DNA of 64,000 nt. It comes from Deferribacteres bacterium. GTDB taxonomy: Bacteria; Zhuqueibacterota; Zhuqueibacteria; Zhuqueibacterales; Geothermadaptataceae. The notes beneath the pieces are model-generated. The model worked only from the letters and a program-made list of their open reading frames with translations. It was not told the origin of the DNA and made no database searches. Of this stretch, positions 54,500 to 62,806 are shown piece after piece (the stretch's first letter is position 1; each line of letters begins with the position of its first letter). Made by a program: the position numbers and the translations under genes. The DNA lies in NCBI GenBank assembly GCA_020633675.1, contig JACKDE010000006.1, positions 62,001-126,000 on the forward strand, read 5' to 3'.

Positions 54500-54517
54500 G
54501 CTGAAAGAGGTGGAGCT

Positions 54518-55792
54518 GTGAAAATCCTGTTTCTGACTCATCGACTCCCTTTTCCACCGGATAAAGGGGACAAAATTCGCTCTTTTCATATCCTCAAGTA
54601 TCTTGCTGCACGACATGAAGTTCATCTTGTTTGCTGGGCAGATGGTGCAAGTGAGATTCAAGCTGCTGATAAGCTCAAGGAGCTGATTCCAAATATGTGG
54701 TGTGTTCGATTTCAACCTAAAAAGCAGCGAATGGATATGCTAAAAGCACTGGTTTCTGGGAAGCCGCTGAGCGTGCACTATTTTTACGCCGCCGAGCTTA
54801 AGAAACAGGTTGACGAGGTCCTGCAGAAAACGAAGTTTGACGCGCTTTTTGTCTACTCGTCCAACATGGCTGAATACGTTTTGGATGCAAATATTCCAAA
54901 TCGAATTATTGATTTTTGTGATCTCGATTCTGAAAAATTCAATCAATATTCGGATATCTACAAACCACCGAAATCCTGGCTGTGCAAATTTGAAGGCAGA
55001 AGACTTGGCCGCTACGAAGAAAAAGTGGCCAGGAAATTCGATCATGTGTTTTTTATCAATCCTATCGAGAGACACTTGTTCAGCAATGGGCATGACGATC
55101 GAAAAACTTCAGTGCTCAGCAATGGTGTGGATTTAAATCACTATTTTGGTGATGATCTTCCAGATGACCCTGCAAAGCGAACGCTGGATGGCGACGTTTC
55201 GATCGTTTTTACAGGCTCGATGGACTACATTCCCAATATTGATGCGGCAACCTGGTTTGCAAAATCAGTCTTTCCAAAGATCAAGGCGATTATTCCTGAA
55301 GCGCAGTTTCATATTCTTGGCCGCAATCCTGCGAAAAGCGTTCGTAAGTTAAACAATCCGGAACGCTCTGTTTTCGTGAGCGGCTATGTTGAGGATCTGC
55401 GCACACGGATTAAAGAAGCAACCGTTTTCGTGGCGCCAATGCGGATTGCTCGAGGGATGCAGACAAAAATCCTGGAAGCCATGGCGTGCGGAGTGCCTGT
55501 GGTTACCAGCAAGGCTTCAGCCAAAGGCATAGGCGCATGGCCGGGTCGGGAAGTTCTGGTCGCCGATACTGAAGCCGAATTTGCAAAGCAAGTATTGATT
55601 TTGCTGCTAAACCACAAAATGCATGAAGGGTTGAGAAAACGGGCTTTCGAATTCCTGAAGCAGAAGTTTAACTGGGAAAACAATCTTTGTCAACTCGATC
55701 GATTCATTCCGACATCGAAACAAGCAAATGAACACGCACAAAAAGAGAATGGCAAATATGCAGAAAAAGTCGATTCAACATCCCCAAATTGA
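54518..55792 (+). CDS. Glycosyltransferase, TIGR03087 (XrtA-associated) type
   Basis: GT-B fold enzyme, 424 residues. N-terminal KILFLTHRLPFPPDKGDKIR and later LVCWADG, then FIDFCDLDSEKFNQY-like block and the nucleotide-sugar half with FTGSMDYIPNIDAA, FHILGRNPA and the EAMACGVPVVTSKAS donor motif. The family is named for genes in exosortase polysaccharide loci. It probably adds one sugar to the lipid-linked unit; donor unknown. GTG start preceded by AGGTGGAG. It follows the FemAB gene by 18 bases. Confidence 0.88.
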   Translation: MKILFLTHRLPFPPDKGDKIRSFHILKYLAARHEVHLVCWADGASEIQAADKLKELIPNMWCVRFQPKKQRMDMLKALVSGKPLSVHYFYAAELKKQVDEVLQKTKFDALFVYSSNMAEYVLDANIPNRIIDFCDLDSEKFNQYSDIYKPPKSWLCKFEGRRLGRYEEKVARKFDHVFFINPIERHLFSNGHDDRKTSVLSNGVDLNHYFGDDLPDDPAKRTLDGDVSIVFTGSMDYIPNIDAATWFAKSVFPKIKAIIPEAQFHILGRNPAKSVRKLNNPERSVFVSGYVEDLRTRIKEATVFVAPMRIARGMQTKILEAMACGVPVVTSKASAKGIGAWPGREVLVADTEAEFAKQVLILLLNHKMHEGLRKRAFEFLKQKFNWENNLCQLDRFIPTSKQANEHAQKENGKYAEKVDSTSPN

Positions 55793-56519
55793 AAAGCAAC
55801 AAGAATTTTGGAACCGCTGGAATACCGATGTCCGCGAAAATGGTGGTCTTGATCTCGTGACGATTGCCCGCGCTGAGAAAACCCTGTCATTGCTCGATTC
55901 ACTCAAGCTTGAAAATCCTGAAATACTGGATGTTGGATGTGGTACCGGCTGGCTTTGCGAAGAGCTAACAGCATACGGCTCGGTTACCGGCATCGATTTA
56001 GCCGATAGTGTAATCGAGCGCGCTCAAAGGCGCCATCCGAATGTGCAGTTTTTTGCCGGCGATGCTATGGAGATTGACCTGCCAAAAGAACATTTTGACA
56101 TCATTATTTGCCTTGAAACACTTTCTCACATGGTTGATCAATCCGCATTTATCGATCACCTGGTTTCTTTGCTCAAACCGTCAGGCTATTTGATTTTGAC
56201 CACACAAAATAAATTTGTGTTTGAGCGCCGCCATGATGTGATGGAACAGGGTGCTGGACAGGTAAGAAACTGGCTAACGGTAAAAGATGTGAGAAATCTT
56301 ATCCAGCGCCAATGTTTGCTGCACGTTCTCACCACTATCGAGCCGGCGGGACACCGGGGCATTCTTCGACTGGTCAATTCAGCAAAACTCAACAGGCTTC
56401 TGGGATTTGTCCTTTCAGCCATGCTGCTGAAAGGACTAAAGGAAAGTGTGGGATTTGGCCAGACCATTGTGGTGATGGCCCAGAAAAATCACAGCAAGTT
56501 ATTGAAGAAGAGGAGATAG
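55749..56519 (+). CDS. SAM-dependent methyltransferase
   Basis: 256 residues, Rossmann-like class I fold. Motif I is LDVGCGTGWL, the acidic strand-2 end is TGIDLADSV, and motif II-like DIIICLETLSHM follows. A hydrophobic C-terminal segment (LNRLLGFVLSAMLLKGLK) could touch the membrane. Possible sugar or lipid methylation within the polymer pathway. It overlaps the preceding gene by 44 bases; the ATG at 55749 follows an AAAGAGA site, and an earlier ATG at 55728 also exists. Confidence 0.82.
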   Translation: MANMQKKSIQHPQIEKQQEFWNRWNTDVRENGGLDLVTIARAEKTLSLLDSLKLENPEILDVGCGTGWLCEELTAYGSVTGIDLADSVIERAQRRHPNVQFFAGDAMEIDLPKEHFDIIICLETLSHMVDQSAFIDHLVSLLKPSGYLILTTQNKFVFERRHDVMEQGAGQVRNWLTVKDVRNLIQRQCLLHVLTTIEPAGHRGILRLVNSAKLNRLLGFVLSAMLLKGLKESVGFGQTIVVMAQKNHSKLLKKRR

Positions 56520-56523
56520 AAAC

Positions 56524-57552
56524 ATGAAGGTTTTGGTAACAGGTCATCGCGGCTACATTGGAACCGTGATGACGCCAATGCTACAAAATGCCGGACACGA
56601 TGTTGTCGGTCTGGATATCGACCTGTATGAAAAATGCACATTTGGCGAAGAAATGGCTTCCAACGTGCCCCATATGAGGAAGGATATCCGTGATGTCGTT
56701 CCTTCGGACCTGGAGGGTTTTGATGCTGTTGTGCATCTTGCGGCACTTTCCAATGATCCGCTTGGTAATCTCAATCCGGAGCTCACCTATGATATCAATT
56801 GGCGTGGTACAATCCATTTGGCCAAGGCAGCCAAGGAAGCCGGAGTCGAGCGATTTCTGTTTTCATCATCTTGCAGCAATTATGGCGCAGCTGGTGACGA
56901 TATGCTTGATGAAGCAGCTGCATTGAATCCGGTCACACCCTATGGTATCTCTAAAGTGAAAGCTGAAGCTGATTTGCGAGAACTTGCAGATGACAGCTTT
57001 TCCCCGACATTTATGCGCAGTGCTACAGCTTATGGAGTTTCGCCTCGCCTGCGCTTCGATATCGTGCTCAACAACCTGACGGCCTGGGCTTTTACTACCG
57101 GTAAAATCCTGATGAAAAGCGATGGTACGCCCTGGCGGCCGATTGTACACATTGAAGATATCTCTCGAGCATTCCTGGCTGCGTTGGCGGCACCACGGGA
57201 GCTGGTTCATAACCAGGCTTTCAATATCGGCAGGCCTGAAGAAAACTACCGCATTCGCGAGATTGCTGAAATTGTGAAAGACACGGTCCCCGGTTGTCAA
57301 ATCGATTATGCAGAAGATGCCGGGCCGGACAAGCGTTGCTACCGGGTGGACTCGAGCAAAATCCAAAACACTCTGGCGGCATTTCAGCCGCAATGGACTG
57401 CGAAAAAAGGCGCAGCGCAATTGTACGATGCTTATAAGAATACGGGCGTCACGCTTGAAGAATTTGAAGGACCAAAGTACAAGCGCATCGATCATCTCAA
57501 AATGCTGCTAAGCAGCGGACGCATTGATCAGGATTTGAGATGGTGTAATTAG
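56524..57552 (+). CDS. NAD-dependent sugar epimerase/dehydratase (extended SDR)
   Basis: 342 residues. The NAD-binding GHRGYIG (7-13), VVHLAALSNDPLGN with the active-site region, then SSSCSNYG and the catalytic YGISK (Y-x-x-x-K). C-terminal substrate-binding region with RPIVHIEDISRAFL. Reaction unclear: it could be a 4-epimerase, dehydratase or 4-ketoreductase on an NDP-sugar. It is followed by a sugar C-methyltransferase and an RmlC-like gene, so a deoxysugar pathway is plausible. Confidence 0.88.
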   Translation: MKVLVTGHRGYIGTVMTPMLQNAGHDVVGLDIDLYEKCTFGEEMASNVPHMRKDIRDVVPSDLEGFDAVVHLAALSNDPLGNLNPELTYDINWRGTIHLAKAAKEAGVERFLFSSSCSNYGAAGDDMLDEAAALNPVTPYGISKVKAEADLRELADDSFSPTFMRSATAYGVSPRLRFDIVLNNLTAWAFTTGKILMKSDGTPWRPIVHIEDISRAFLAALAAPRELVHNQAFNIGRPEENYRIREIAEIVKDTVPGCQIDYAEDAGPDKRCYRVDSSKIQNTLAAFQPQWTAKKGAAQLYDAYKNTGVTLEEFEGPKYKRIDHLKMLLSSGRIDQDLRWCN

Positions 57553-57599
57553 CCAGAACTATTCGCAAACTGCTTCGATACGCTCAAACTACAGATGCC

Positions 57600-57679
57600 G
57601 TTATCCCCGCGCAGGCGGGTATCTATAAATACGGCCAAACGATTTATTTTTCACGGATTCCCGCCTTCTCGGGAATGAC
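57600..57679. repeat. Large imperfect palindromic repeat
   Basis: GTTATCCCCGCGCAGGCGGG at the left is mirrored by CCCGCCTTCTCGGGAATGAC at the right (about 19 of 25 positions over the arms). It resembles the common dispersed repeat TGTCATTCCCGCGCAGGCGGGAATCC. It lies between the epimerase and the C-methyltransferase genes, so it may influence mid-operon RNA stability. Confidence 0.7.
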
Positions 57680-57730
57680 AGTACCTGATTTTCCAGGTTC
57701 GTTCATGTTTATGCTAAAGGATCGAATTAT

Positions 57731-58972
57731 ATGGACACACCAAATCCAAGCTGTCGATTTTGTGGATCACCATTGCATTTCACATTTGTGGACTTGGGAA
57801 TGTCGCCACTTTGTGAAAGCTACCTGCAGGCCAGCCAACTCAACAAAATGGAGCCATTTTATCCATTGCACGTCCATGTTTGTGAGAGTTGCTACCTGGT
57901 GCAACTGGAAGAGTACGTCGCGCCGGAAGAAATATTCACCGAATATGCTTACTTTTCTTCCTATGCGAGCAGTTGGGTTGAGCACGCGCGCAAATATACC
58001 GAAATGATCATTGAGCGCCAGCAATTAACGTCTGAAAGCTTTGTCGTCGAACTCGCAAGTAACGATGGTTATTTGTTGCAGCACTTTGTAGATAAAAACA
58101 TTCCCGCTCTCGGCATTGAACCTGCTGCAAATGTCGCTAAAGATGCTGTCGAGAAAAACGTTCCGACTTTGGTTGAATTTTTTAACGAACAGTTGGCCCG
58201 AAAAATGGTCGGCGATGGCAAATTGGCTGATTTGGTGATTGGCAACAACGTCTTGGCCCAGGTTCCTGACCTAAACGATTTTGTTGGCAGCATGAAAATG
58301 ATTCTCAAGCCTGGTGGCGTGATCACCATGGAATTTCCTCATCTCATGCGGCTAATGGCCGAAAACCAGTTTGACACAATTTATCATGAACATTTCTGCT
58401 ATTTTTCATGGATCGCGGCAGAGAAAATCTTTACCGCTCATCGGCTACGCCTGTTCGATGTCGAAGAATTGACGACGCACGGCGGTTCATTACGGATTTA
58501 CGCTTGCCATGAGGATGATGACTCGAAAAGTTTGTCTGAGTGCGCAGCAGAACTCAAAAACAGGGAATTGCAGGCTGGTTTACAACGGCTGGAAACATAT
58601 GCGTCATTCGCGGAGCAGGTGAAGCAAACCAAGCGTAGAATATTGCAATTTCTTATCGAAGCCAAAAAGGCTGGAAAATCAATAGTCGGATATGGTGCCC
58701 CCGGAAAAGGCAATACGCTGCTGAACTATTGCGGCATTCGCACCGATTTTCTCGACTACACCGTGGATAGAAATCCTTACAAACAGGGTATGTTCCTGCC
58801 CGGTACGCATGTTCCAATCTACCATCCAGACAAAATACAGCAAACCCGGCCCGACTATGTTTTCATCCTGCCGTGGAATTTTAAGGATGAAATCATGCAA
58901 CAGATGGCCTTAATTCGCGAGTGGGGTGGACAGTTTGTTGTTCCCATCCCCGAGGTATCGGTCATTCCATGA
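57731..58972 (+). CDS. NDP-sugar C-methyltransferase (TylC3/NovU-like)
   Basis: 413 residues with three parts: an N-terminal zinc-binding domain (C8, C11, C51 and C54), a SAM-binding core (ELASNDGYLLQHF, 108-120), and a C-terminal domain with GYGAPGKGNTLLN. The middle has TIYHEHFCYFSW, the family's catalytic His/Tyr motif. Relatives add a methyl to C3 of NDP-4-keto-deoxysugars, making branched sugars. With the RmlC-like and SDR genes, it supports a branched deoxysugar in the polymer. Confidence 0.88.
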   Translation: MDTPNPSCRFCGSPLHFTFVDLGMSPLCESYLQASQLNKMEPFYPLHVHVCESCYLVQLEEYVAPEEIFTEYAYFSSYASSWVEHARKYTEMIIERQQLTSESFVVELASNDGYLLQHFVDKNIPALGIEPAANVAKDAVEKNVPTLVEFFNEQLARKMVGDGKLADLVIGNNVLAQVPDLNDFVGSMKMILKPGGVITMEFPHLMRLMAENQFDTIYHEHFCYFSWIAAEKIFTAHRLRLFDVEELTTHGGSLRIYACHEDDDSKSLSECAAELKNRELQAGLQRLETYASFAEQVKQTKRRILQFLIEAKKAGKSIVGYGAPGKGNTLLNYCGIRTDFLDYTVDRNPYKQGMFLPGTHVPIYHPDKIQQTRPDYVFILPWNFKDEIMQQMALIREWGGQFVVPIPEVSVIP

Positions 58973-59102
58973 AATGGCGTGTCTCTTAAAATAATGCATA
59001 AAATTGACTTTCGGTTCATGTGAAAATCCGAGTTCTCAACTTTCTTTGGACAACCCAGTACAAATCAATCACCTTGCTATTAAAGGATATAGCCGAGCGC
59101 AT

Positions 59103-59681
59103 ATGATATTTACCGAAACCGAATTGCAGGGTGCATATGCAATTGAATTGCAGATGCGAAACGATGAACGTGGATTTTTCGCTCGATCCTGGTGCAGGAA
59201 CGAATTCGAAGCGCATGGTTTGAATGCTCGACTTGTGCAATGCAACATTTCTTACAATAAAAAAAAAGGCACGCTGCGAGGGATGCATCTTCAAGTTTCA
59301 CCTCATGCTGAAGCAAAGCTTGTACGTTGCACCCATGGCGCCATCTATGATGTAATCATCGACTTGCGCCCGGAGTCGACTACATTCCTAAAATGGATTG
59401 CAGTTGAGCTTTCGGAAAAAAATCGCAAAATGCTTTATGTCCCTGAATACTTTGCACATGGCTTTATAACACTTTGCGACGATACGGAAGTTTTTTATTC
59501 GATGGGGGAGTTTTACGCACCGCAAGCAGCCTACGGTGTGCGCTGGGATGATCCACTTTTTCATATTTCCTGGCCTGAAGCCGTCACAGTCATCTCAGAG
59601 AGAGATCGATCTTATCCTGACCAGAATCTCAGTCAACTTAAAGAAGTGCTGCTCAACCAGGGAACTGATCTTCAAAAATAA
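59103..59681 (+). CDS. RmlC-like NDP-4-keto-sugar 3,5-epimerase
   Basis: 192-residue cupin related to dTDP-4-dehydrorhamnose 3,5-epimerase. Seen: FFARSWCRNEFEAHGL, the catalytic His in GMHLQ, AKLVRCTHGAIYDVIIDLRP, VPEYFAHGFITLCDDTEV and the final YGVRWDDP. The usual Tyr in GLHYQ is Leu here. The frame opens at 59004; the ATG at 59103 gives the family N-terminus, with AAAGGA upstream. It acts between the C-methyltransferase and the reductase step in the deoxysugar pathway. Confidence 0.88.
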   Translation: MIFTETELQGAYAIELQMRNDERGFFARSWCRNEFEAHGLNARLVQCNISYNKKKGTLRGMHLQVSPHAEAKLVRCTHGAIYDVIIDLRPESTTFLKWIAVELSEKNRKMLYVPEYFAHGFITLCDDTEVFYSMGEFYAPQAAYGVRWDDPLFHISWPEAVTVISERDRSYPDQNLSQLKEVLLNQGTDLQK

Positions 59682-59740
59682 CGAGATCAATTTGATTTGT
59701 CGCGAATCCTAAAAGACCCAAAAATCAGGTGATGATGGAC

Positions 59741-61042
59741 ATGTTGAAATCAAATGAGTTAAGCAAAAAATTCCATGACGTGATTCCAGGCGGTGCACAC
59801 ACGTATGCCAAAGGTGACGATCAATATCCCGAATCGTTGGCACCCTATATAGTTCGTGGCGAAGGGTGCCATGTTTGGGACCTCGACGGTAATGAGTACA
59901 TTGAATATGGCATGGGGCTGCGCGCGGTTTCGCTCGGCCATGCCTATAAGCCGGTTGTTGAAGCCGTGCACAAACAAATATGCAATGGCAACAACTTTGT
60001 CCGTCCGGCGATCATTGAGCTTGAATGTGCGCAAATGCTCTTAGAAATGATTGAAAGTGCAGAAATGGTGAAATTTGGCAAAAATGGCTCGGATGCCACC
60101 AGCGCTGCCATTAAGCTGTCTCGAGCTTATACTGGCCGGGAATACGTAGCCATCTGCAAAGACCATCCGTTTTTTTCGGTTGACGACTGGTTTATCGGAA
60201 CCACACCCATGCAGGCAGGTATTCCAAAAGCCGTTCAGGATTTAACCTTAACTTTTGGCTACAACGACATCGATAGCCTGGAAGCGCTTTTTCAGCAGTA
60301 TGAAAATCAAATCGCCTGTGTCATTCTGGAAGCGGAAAAAGACACTCCACCGGTTGACAATTTTCTGCATCGTGCACAGCAGCTCTGTCGGCAGGCTGGC
60401 ACCGTTTTCATTCTGGATGAAATGATTACTGGCTTTCGTTGGCATAATGGTGGTGGACAAAAATTCCATGACATTGTCCCGGATTTATCAGCATTCGGTA
60501 AGGCGATGGCAAACGGTTTTTCGGTTTCGGCCTTGGCTGGCAAGCGTGAAATCATGCAGCTCGGTGGCTTGCATCATGATCGGGAGCGCGTATTTCTGCT
60601 CTCATTGACGCACGGTGCGGAAACACCCAGTCTCGCAGCGGCAATGGCAACCATGAAAATTTATCAGCAAGAGCCTGTCGTCGACACTCTTTGGCGCCAG
60701 GGAGATCGGCTGGCAGCGGCCGTAAACAAGGCTATTGCTGAACATGAATTGCAGGATTATTTTATGCTTGCTGGTAGACCTTGTAACTTGGTTTATATGA
60801 CATTGGATCGTGAGAAAAAGCGCTCTCAGGCATTTCGTACGCTTTTTCTGCAGGAAATTATCAAGCGTGGCTTGCTTGCCCCCAGCCTGATCGTCAGCTA
60901 CTCGCATACAGATGCGGATATCGATCGAACAGCTGAAGTTTTTTATGAAGCGCTGGGTGTCTACCGACAAGCAATTGAAAATGGAGTAGATAACTATCTT
61001 GTTGGCCGCCCGGTCAAACCTGTTTGGCGAAGATTCAATTGA
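59741..61042 (+). CDS. Class III aminotransferase (GSA-aminomutase-like)
   Basis: About 433 residues. N-terminal FHDVIPGGAHTYAKGDDQYP, the PLP-binding FGKNGSDATSAAIKLSRAYT, FILDEMITGFRW, and the PLP lysine in SAFGKAMANGF. This is the glutamate-1-semialdehyde 2,1-aminomutase fold, but in polysaccharide loci these relatives often aminate a sugar or a sugar-acid. A haem biosynthesis role is less likely, since no other haem gene is nearby. Tandem starts (GTG 59729, ATGs) exist; the ATG at 59741 has AGGTGAT upstream. Confidence 0.87.
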   Translation: MLKSNELSKKFHDVIPGGAHTYAKGDDQYPESLAPYIVRGEGCHVWDLDGNEYIEYGMGLRAVSLGHAYKPVVEAVHKQICNGNNFVRPAIIELECAQMLLEMIESAEMVKFGKNGSDATSAAIKLSRAYTGREYVAICKDHPFFSVDDWFIGTTPMQAGIPKAVQDLTLTFGYNDIDSLEALFQQYENQIACVILEAEKDTPPVDNFLHRAQQLCRQAGTVFILDEMITGFRWHNGGGQKFHDIVPDLSAFGKAMANGFSVSALAGKREIMQLGGLHHDRERVFLLSLTHGAETPSLAAAMATMKIYQQEPVVDTLWRQGDRLAAAVNKAIAEHELQDYFMLAGRPCNLVYMTLDREKKRSQAFRTLFLQEIIKRGLLAPSLIVSYSHTDADIDRTAEVFYEALGVYRQAIENGVDNYLVGRPVKPVWRRFN

Positions 61043-61091
61043 TGATCCTGAATGCATGGGCAAACCGGATCAACCTGTTTAAAGCAACGAA

Positions 61092-62747
61092 ATGGTTGTG
61101 ATGATGATAAAAAAACTCCAGGAAACGTTCACACTGATTTGCGCAGTAGTTTGCACGATTTCCGCTGCGGATGCCAGGCAAAAAGAAAAAGCACCAGTTT
61201 TTCCGCTAAAAATCAGTCAAAATGCCAGGTATCTGGTCGATCAAAATGAGAAGCCATTTTTTATGAATGGAGACACGCCCTGGTCGCTTGCTGTGACATT
61301 AAAACAAGATGAAGTTGTATCCTATTTGGAGCAACGGTCCCGGCAAGGATTCAACGCGATTATCATTAACCTGATCGAACATTACTTTGGTGGCCCGAGC
61401 AATGCGTATGGAGAGCTGCCGTTTACGACGCCAGGTGATTTTTCAACGCCAAACGAAAAATACTTCGCACACGCAGATTGGATCATTAACAAAGCTGCCG
61501 AGCAGGGGATGCTGGTTGTGTTAACTCCGGCTTACTTGGGCTTTTTGTGCGCTGAGCAGGGCTGGTGCCAGGAAATGTTGGCAAGTGGCCCGGAAAAGTG
61601 TCGGGAATATGGTCGCTTTCTTGGAAATCGATACAAGGATTTTAATAATATCATTTGGATGCATGGCGGCGATGCAGAAGCCGGGCGGGCCATGAACGAG
61701 CTACGAGCCATAGAGGAGGGGATTGCAGAAGTCGATACCGTCCATCTCAGAACAGCCCACTGCTCCCGGCAAAAATCCGGATTGGATTGCTACGATGAAC
61801 CCTGGCTTGATATCAATACCACCTATTCGGATTGCTCGCAAACACCGGCCAGGATATTCGATGACTATCATCGCAGCAGATCGATGCCATTTTTTTACAT
61901 CGAAGGCACCTACGAAAATGAAGGCGCCAGCCAGAAATGTTTACGAAGTCAAGCCTATTGGACCATTTTAGGAGGTGGCTCTGGCCACTTCTTTGGCAAC
62001 AATCCAATTTGGTTTTTAGGAGATGGCTGGAATGAAGCTCTGAATTCTGATGGAGCACAAAGCATGCTCTACATGCGTGCTTTGTTTCAATCCAGAGAGT
62101 GGCATAAATTGATCCCCGATTATCAACACGAACTCATCATTTCAGGCTATGGTGACCTAAACAGCAATGATTATGTCAGCTCGGCAATCACTTCAGATGG
62201 CAATACTGCAATCAGCTACTTGCCTTCCGGAAACGCTGTTCGTGTCGATTTGCAAAAGCTATCTGGATCGAAGATTCGAGCGTGGTGGTATGATCCGGCC
62301 ACCGGCTTTGTGAACGAAATTGGAGATTTCTTTTCCGATTCAATTGCTGCGTTTACTCCACCGAGCAGCGATGATTGGATTCTTGTGCTGGACAACGCAG
62401 GCTTTAATTTGCCGCCGCCCGGAACTTCTGATCCAATATCTTCAACAGGGCATTCCAGCTTTTCCGACAAGATGGACAATCCCGCAAGCTTTGAAATGCA
62501 CCAGAACTATCCGAATCCGTTCAATGCTGAAACGACCATTTTCTATACCTTGCCTGAATCTGGATTCGTCTACATCGATGTTTACAACACAGCAGGGGAG
62601 CATATTGAATCGCTTGTGAACACGTTTCAAAGTCCTGGCAAATACTTCGTTCATTTCAATGAACACCAACTTTCCAGCGGACTTTACTTCTACAAGCTGC
62701 AAGTTAACGATTTTATCGATGTGAAAAAGATGCTCTTGCTGCGATAA
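61092..62747 (+). CDS. Secreted apiosidase-like hydrolase (DUF4038) with T9SS tail
   Basis: 551 residues: a signal peptide, a TIM-barrel domain of the DUF4038/apiosidase (GH140-like) type (about 35-375), and a putative collagen-binding-like beta domain (about 385-440). A type A T9SS sorting domain follows (N475-YPNPFN to residue 551, GEHIESLV, SSGLYFYKLQ, KKMLLLR). Key segments: FMNGDTPWSL, IIWMHGGDAE, and the Cys-rich region (C-rich between 150 and 300, possible disulfides). Export across the outer membrane via type IX secretion is expected. It may trim or process the locus's own polymer. Confidence 0.87.
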   Translation: MVVMMIKKLQETFTLICAVVCTISAADARQKEKAPVFPLKISQNARYLVDQNEKPFFMNGDTPWSLAVTLKQDEVVSYLEQRSRQGFNAIIINLIEHYFGGPSNAYGELPFTTPGDFSTPNEKYFAHADWIINKAAEQGMLVVLTPAYLGFLCAEQGWCQEMLASGPEKCREYGRFLGNRYKDFNNIIWMHGGDAEAGRAMNELRAIEEGIAEVDTVHLRTAHCSRQKSGLDCYDEPWLDINTTYSDCSQTPARIFDDYHRSRSMPFFYIEGTYENEGASQKCLRSQAYWTILGGGSGHFFGNNPIWFLGDGWNEALNSDGAQSMLYMRALFQSREWHKLIPDYQHELIISGYGDLNSNDYVSSAITSDGNTAISYLPSGNAVRVDLQKLSGSKIRAWWYDPATGFVNEIGDFFSDSIAAFTPPSSDDWILVLDNAGFNLPPPGTSDPISSTGHSSFSDKMDNPASFEMHQNYPNPFNAETTIFYTLPESGFVYIDVYNTAGEHIESLVNTFQSPGKYFVHFNEHQLSSGLYFYKLQVNDFIDVKKMLLLR

Positions 62748-62806
62748 TATCACATGACTTCTTGTCATCTTCGTTGTGTCATCAAGATATTTAAGGAAGT
62801 CGATCT

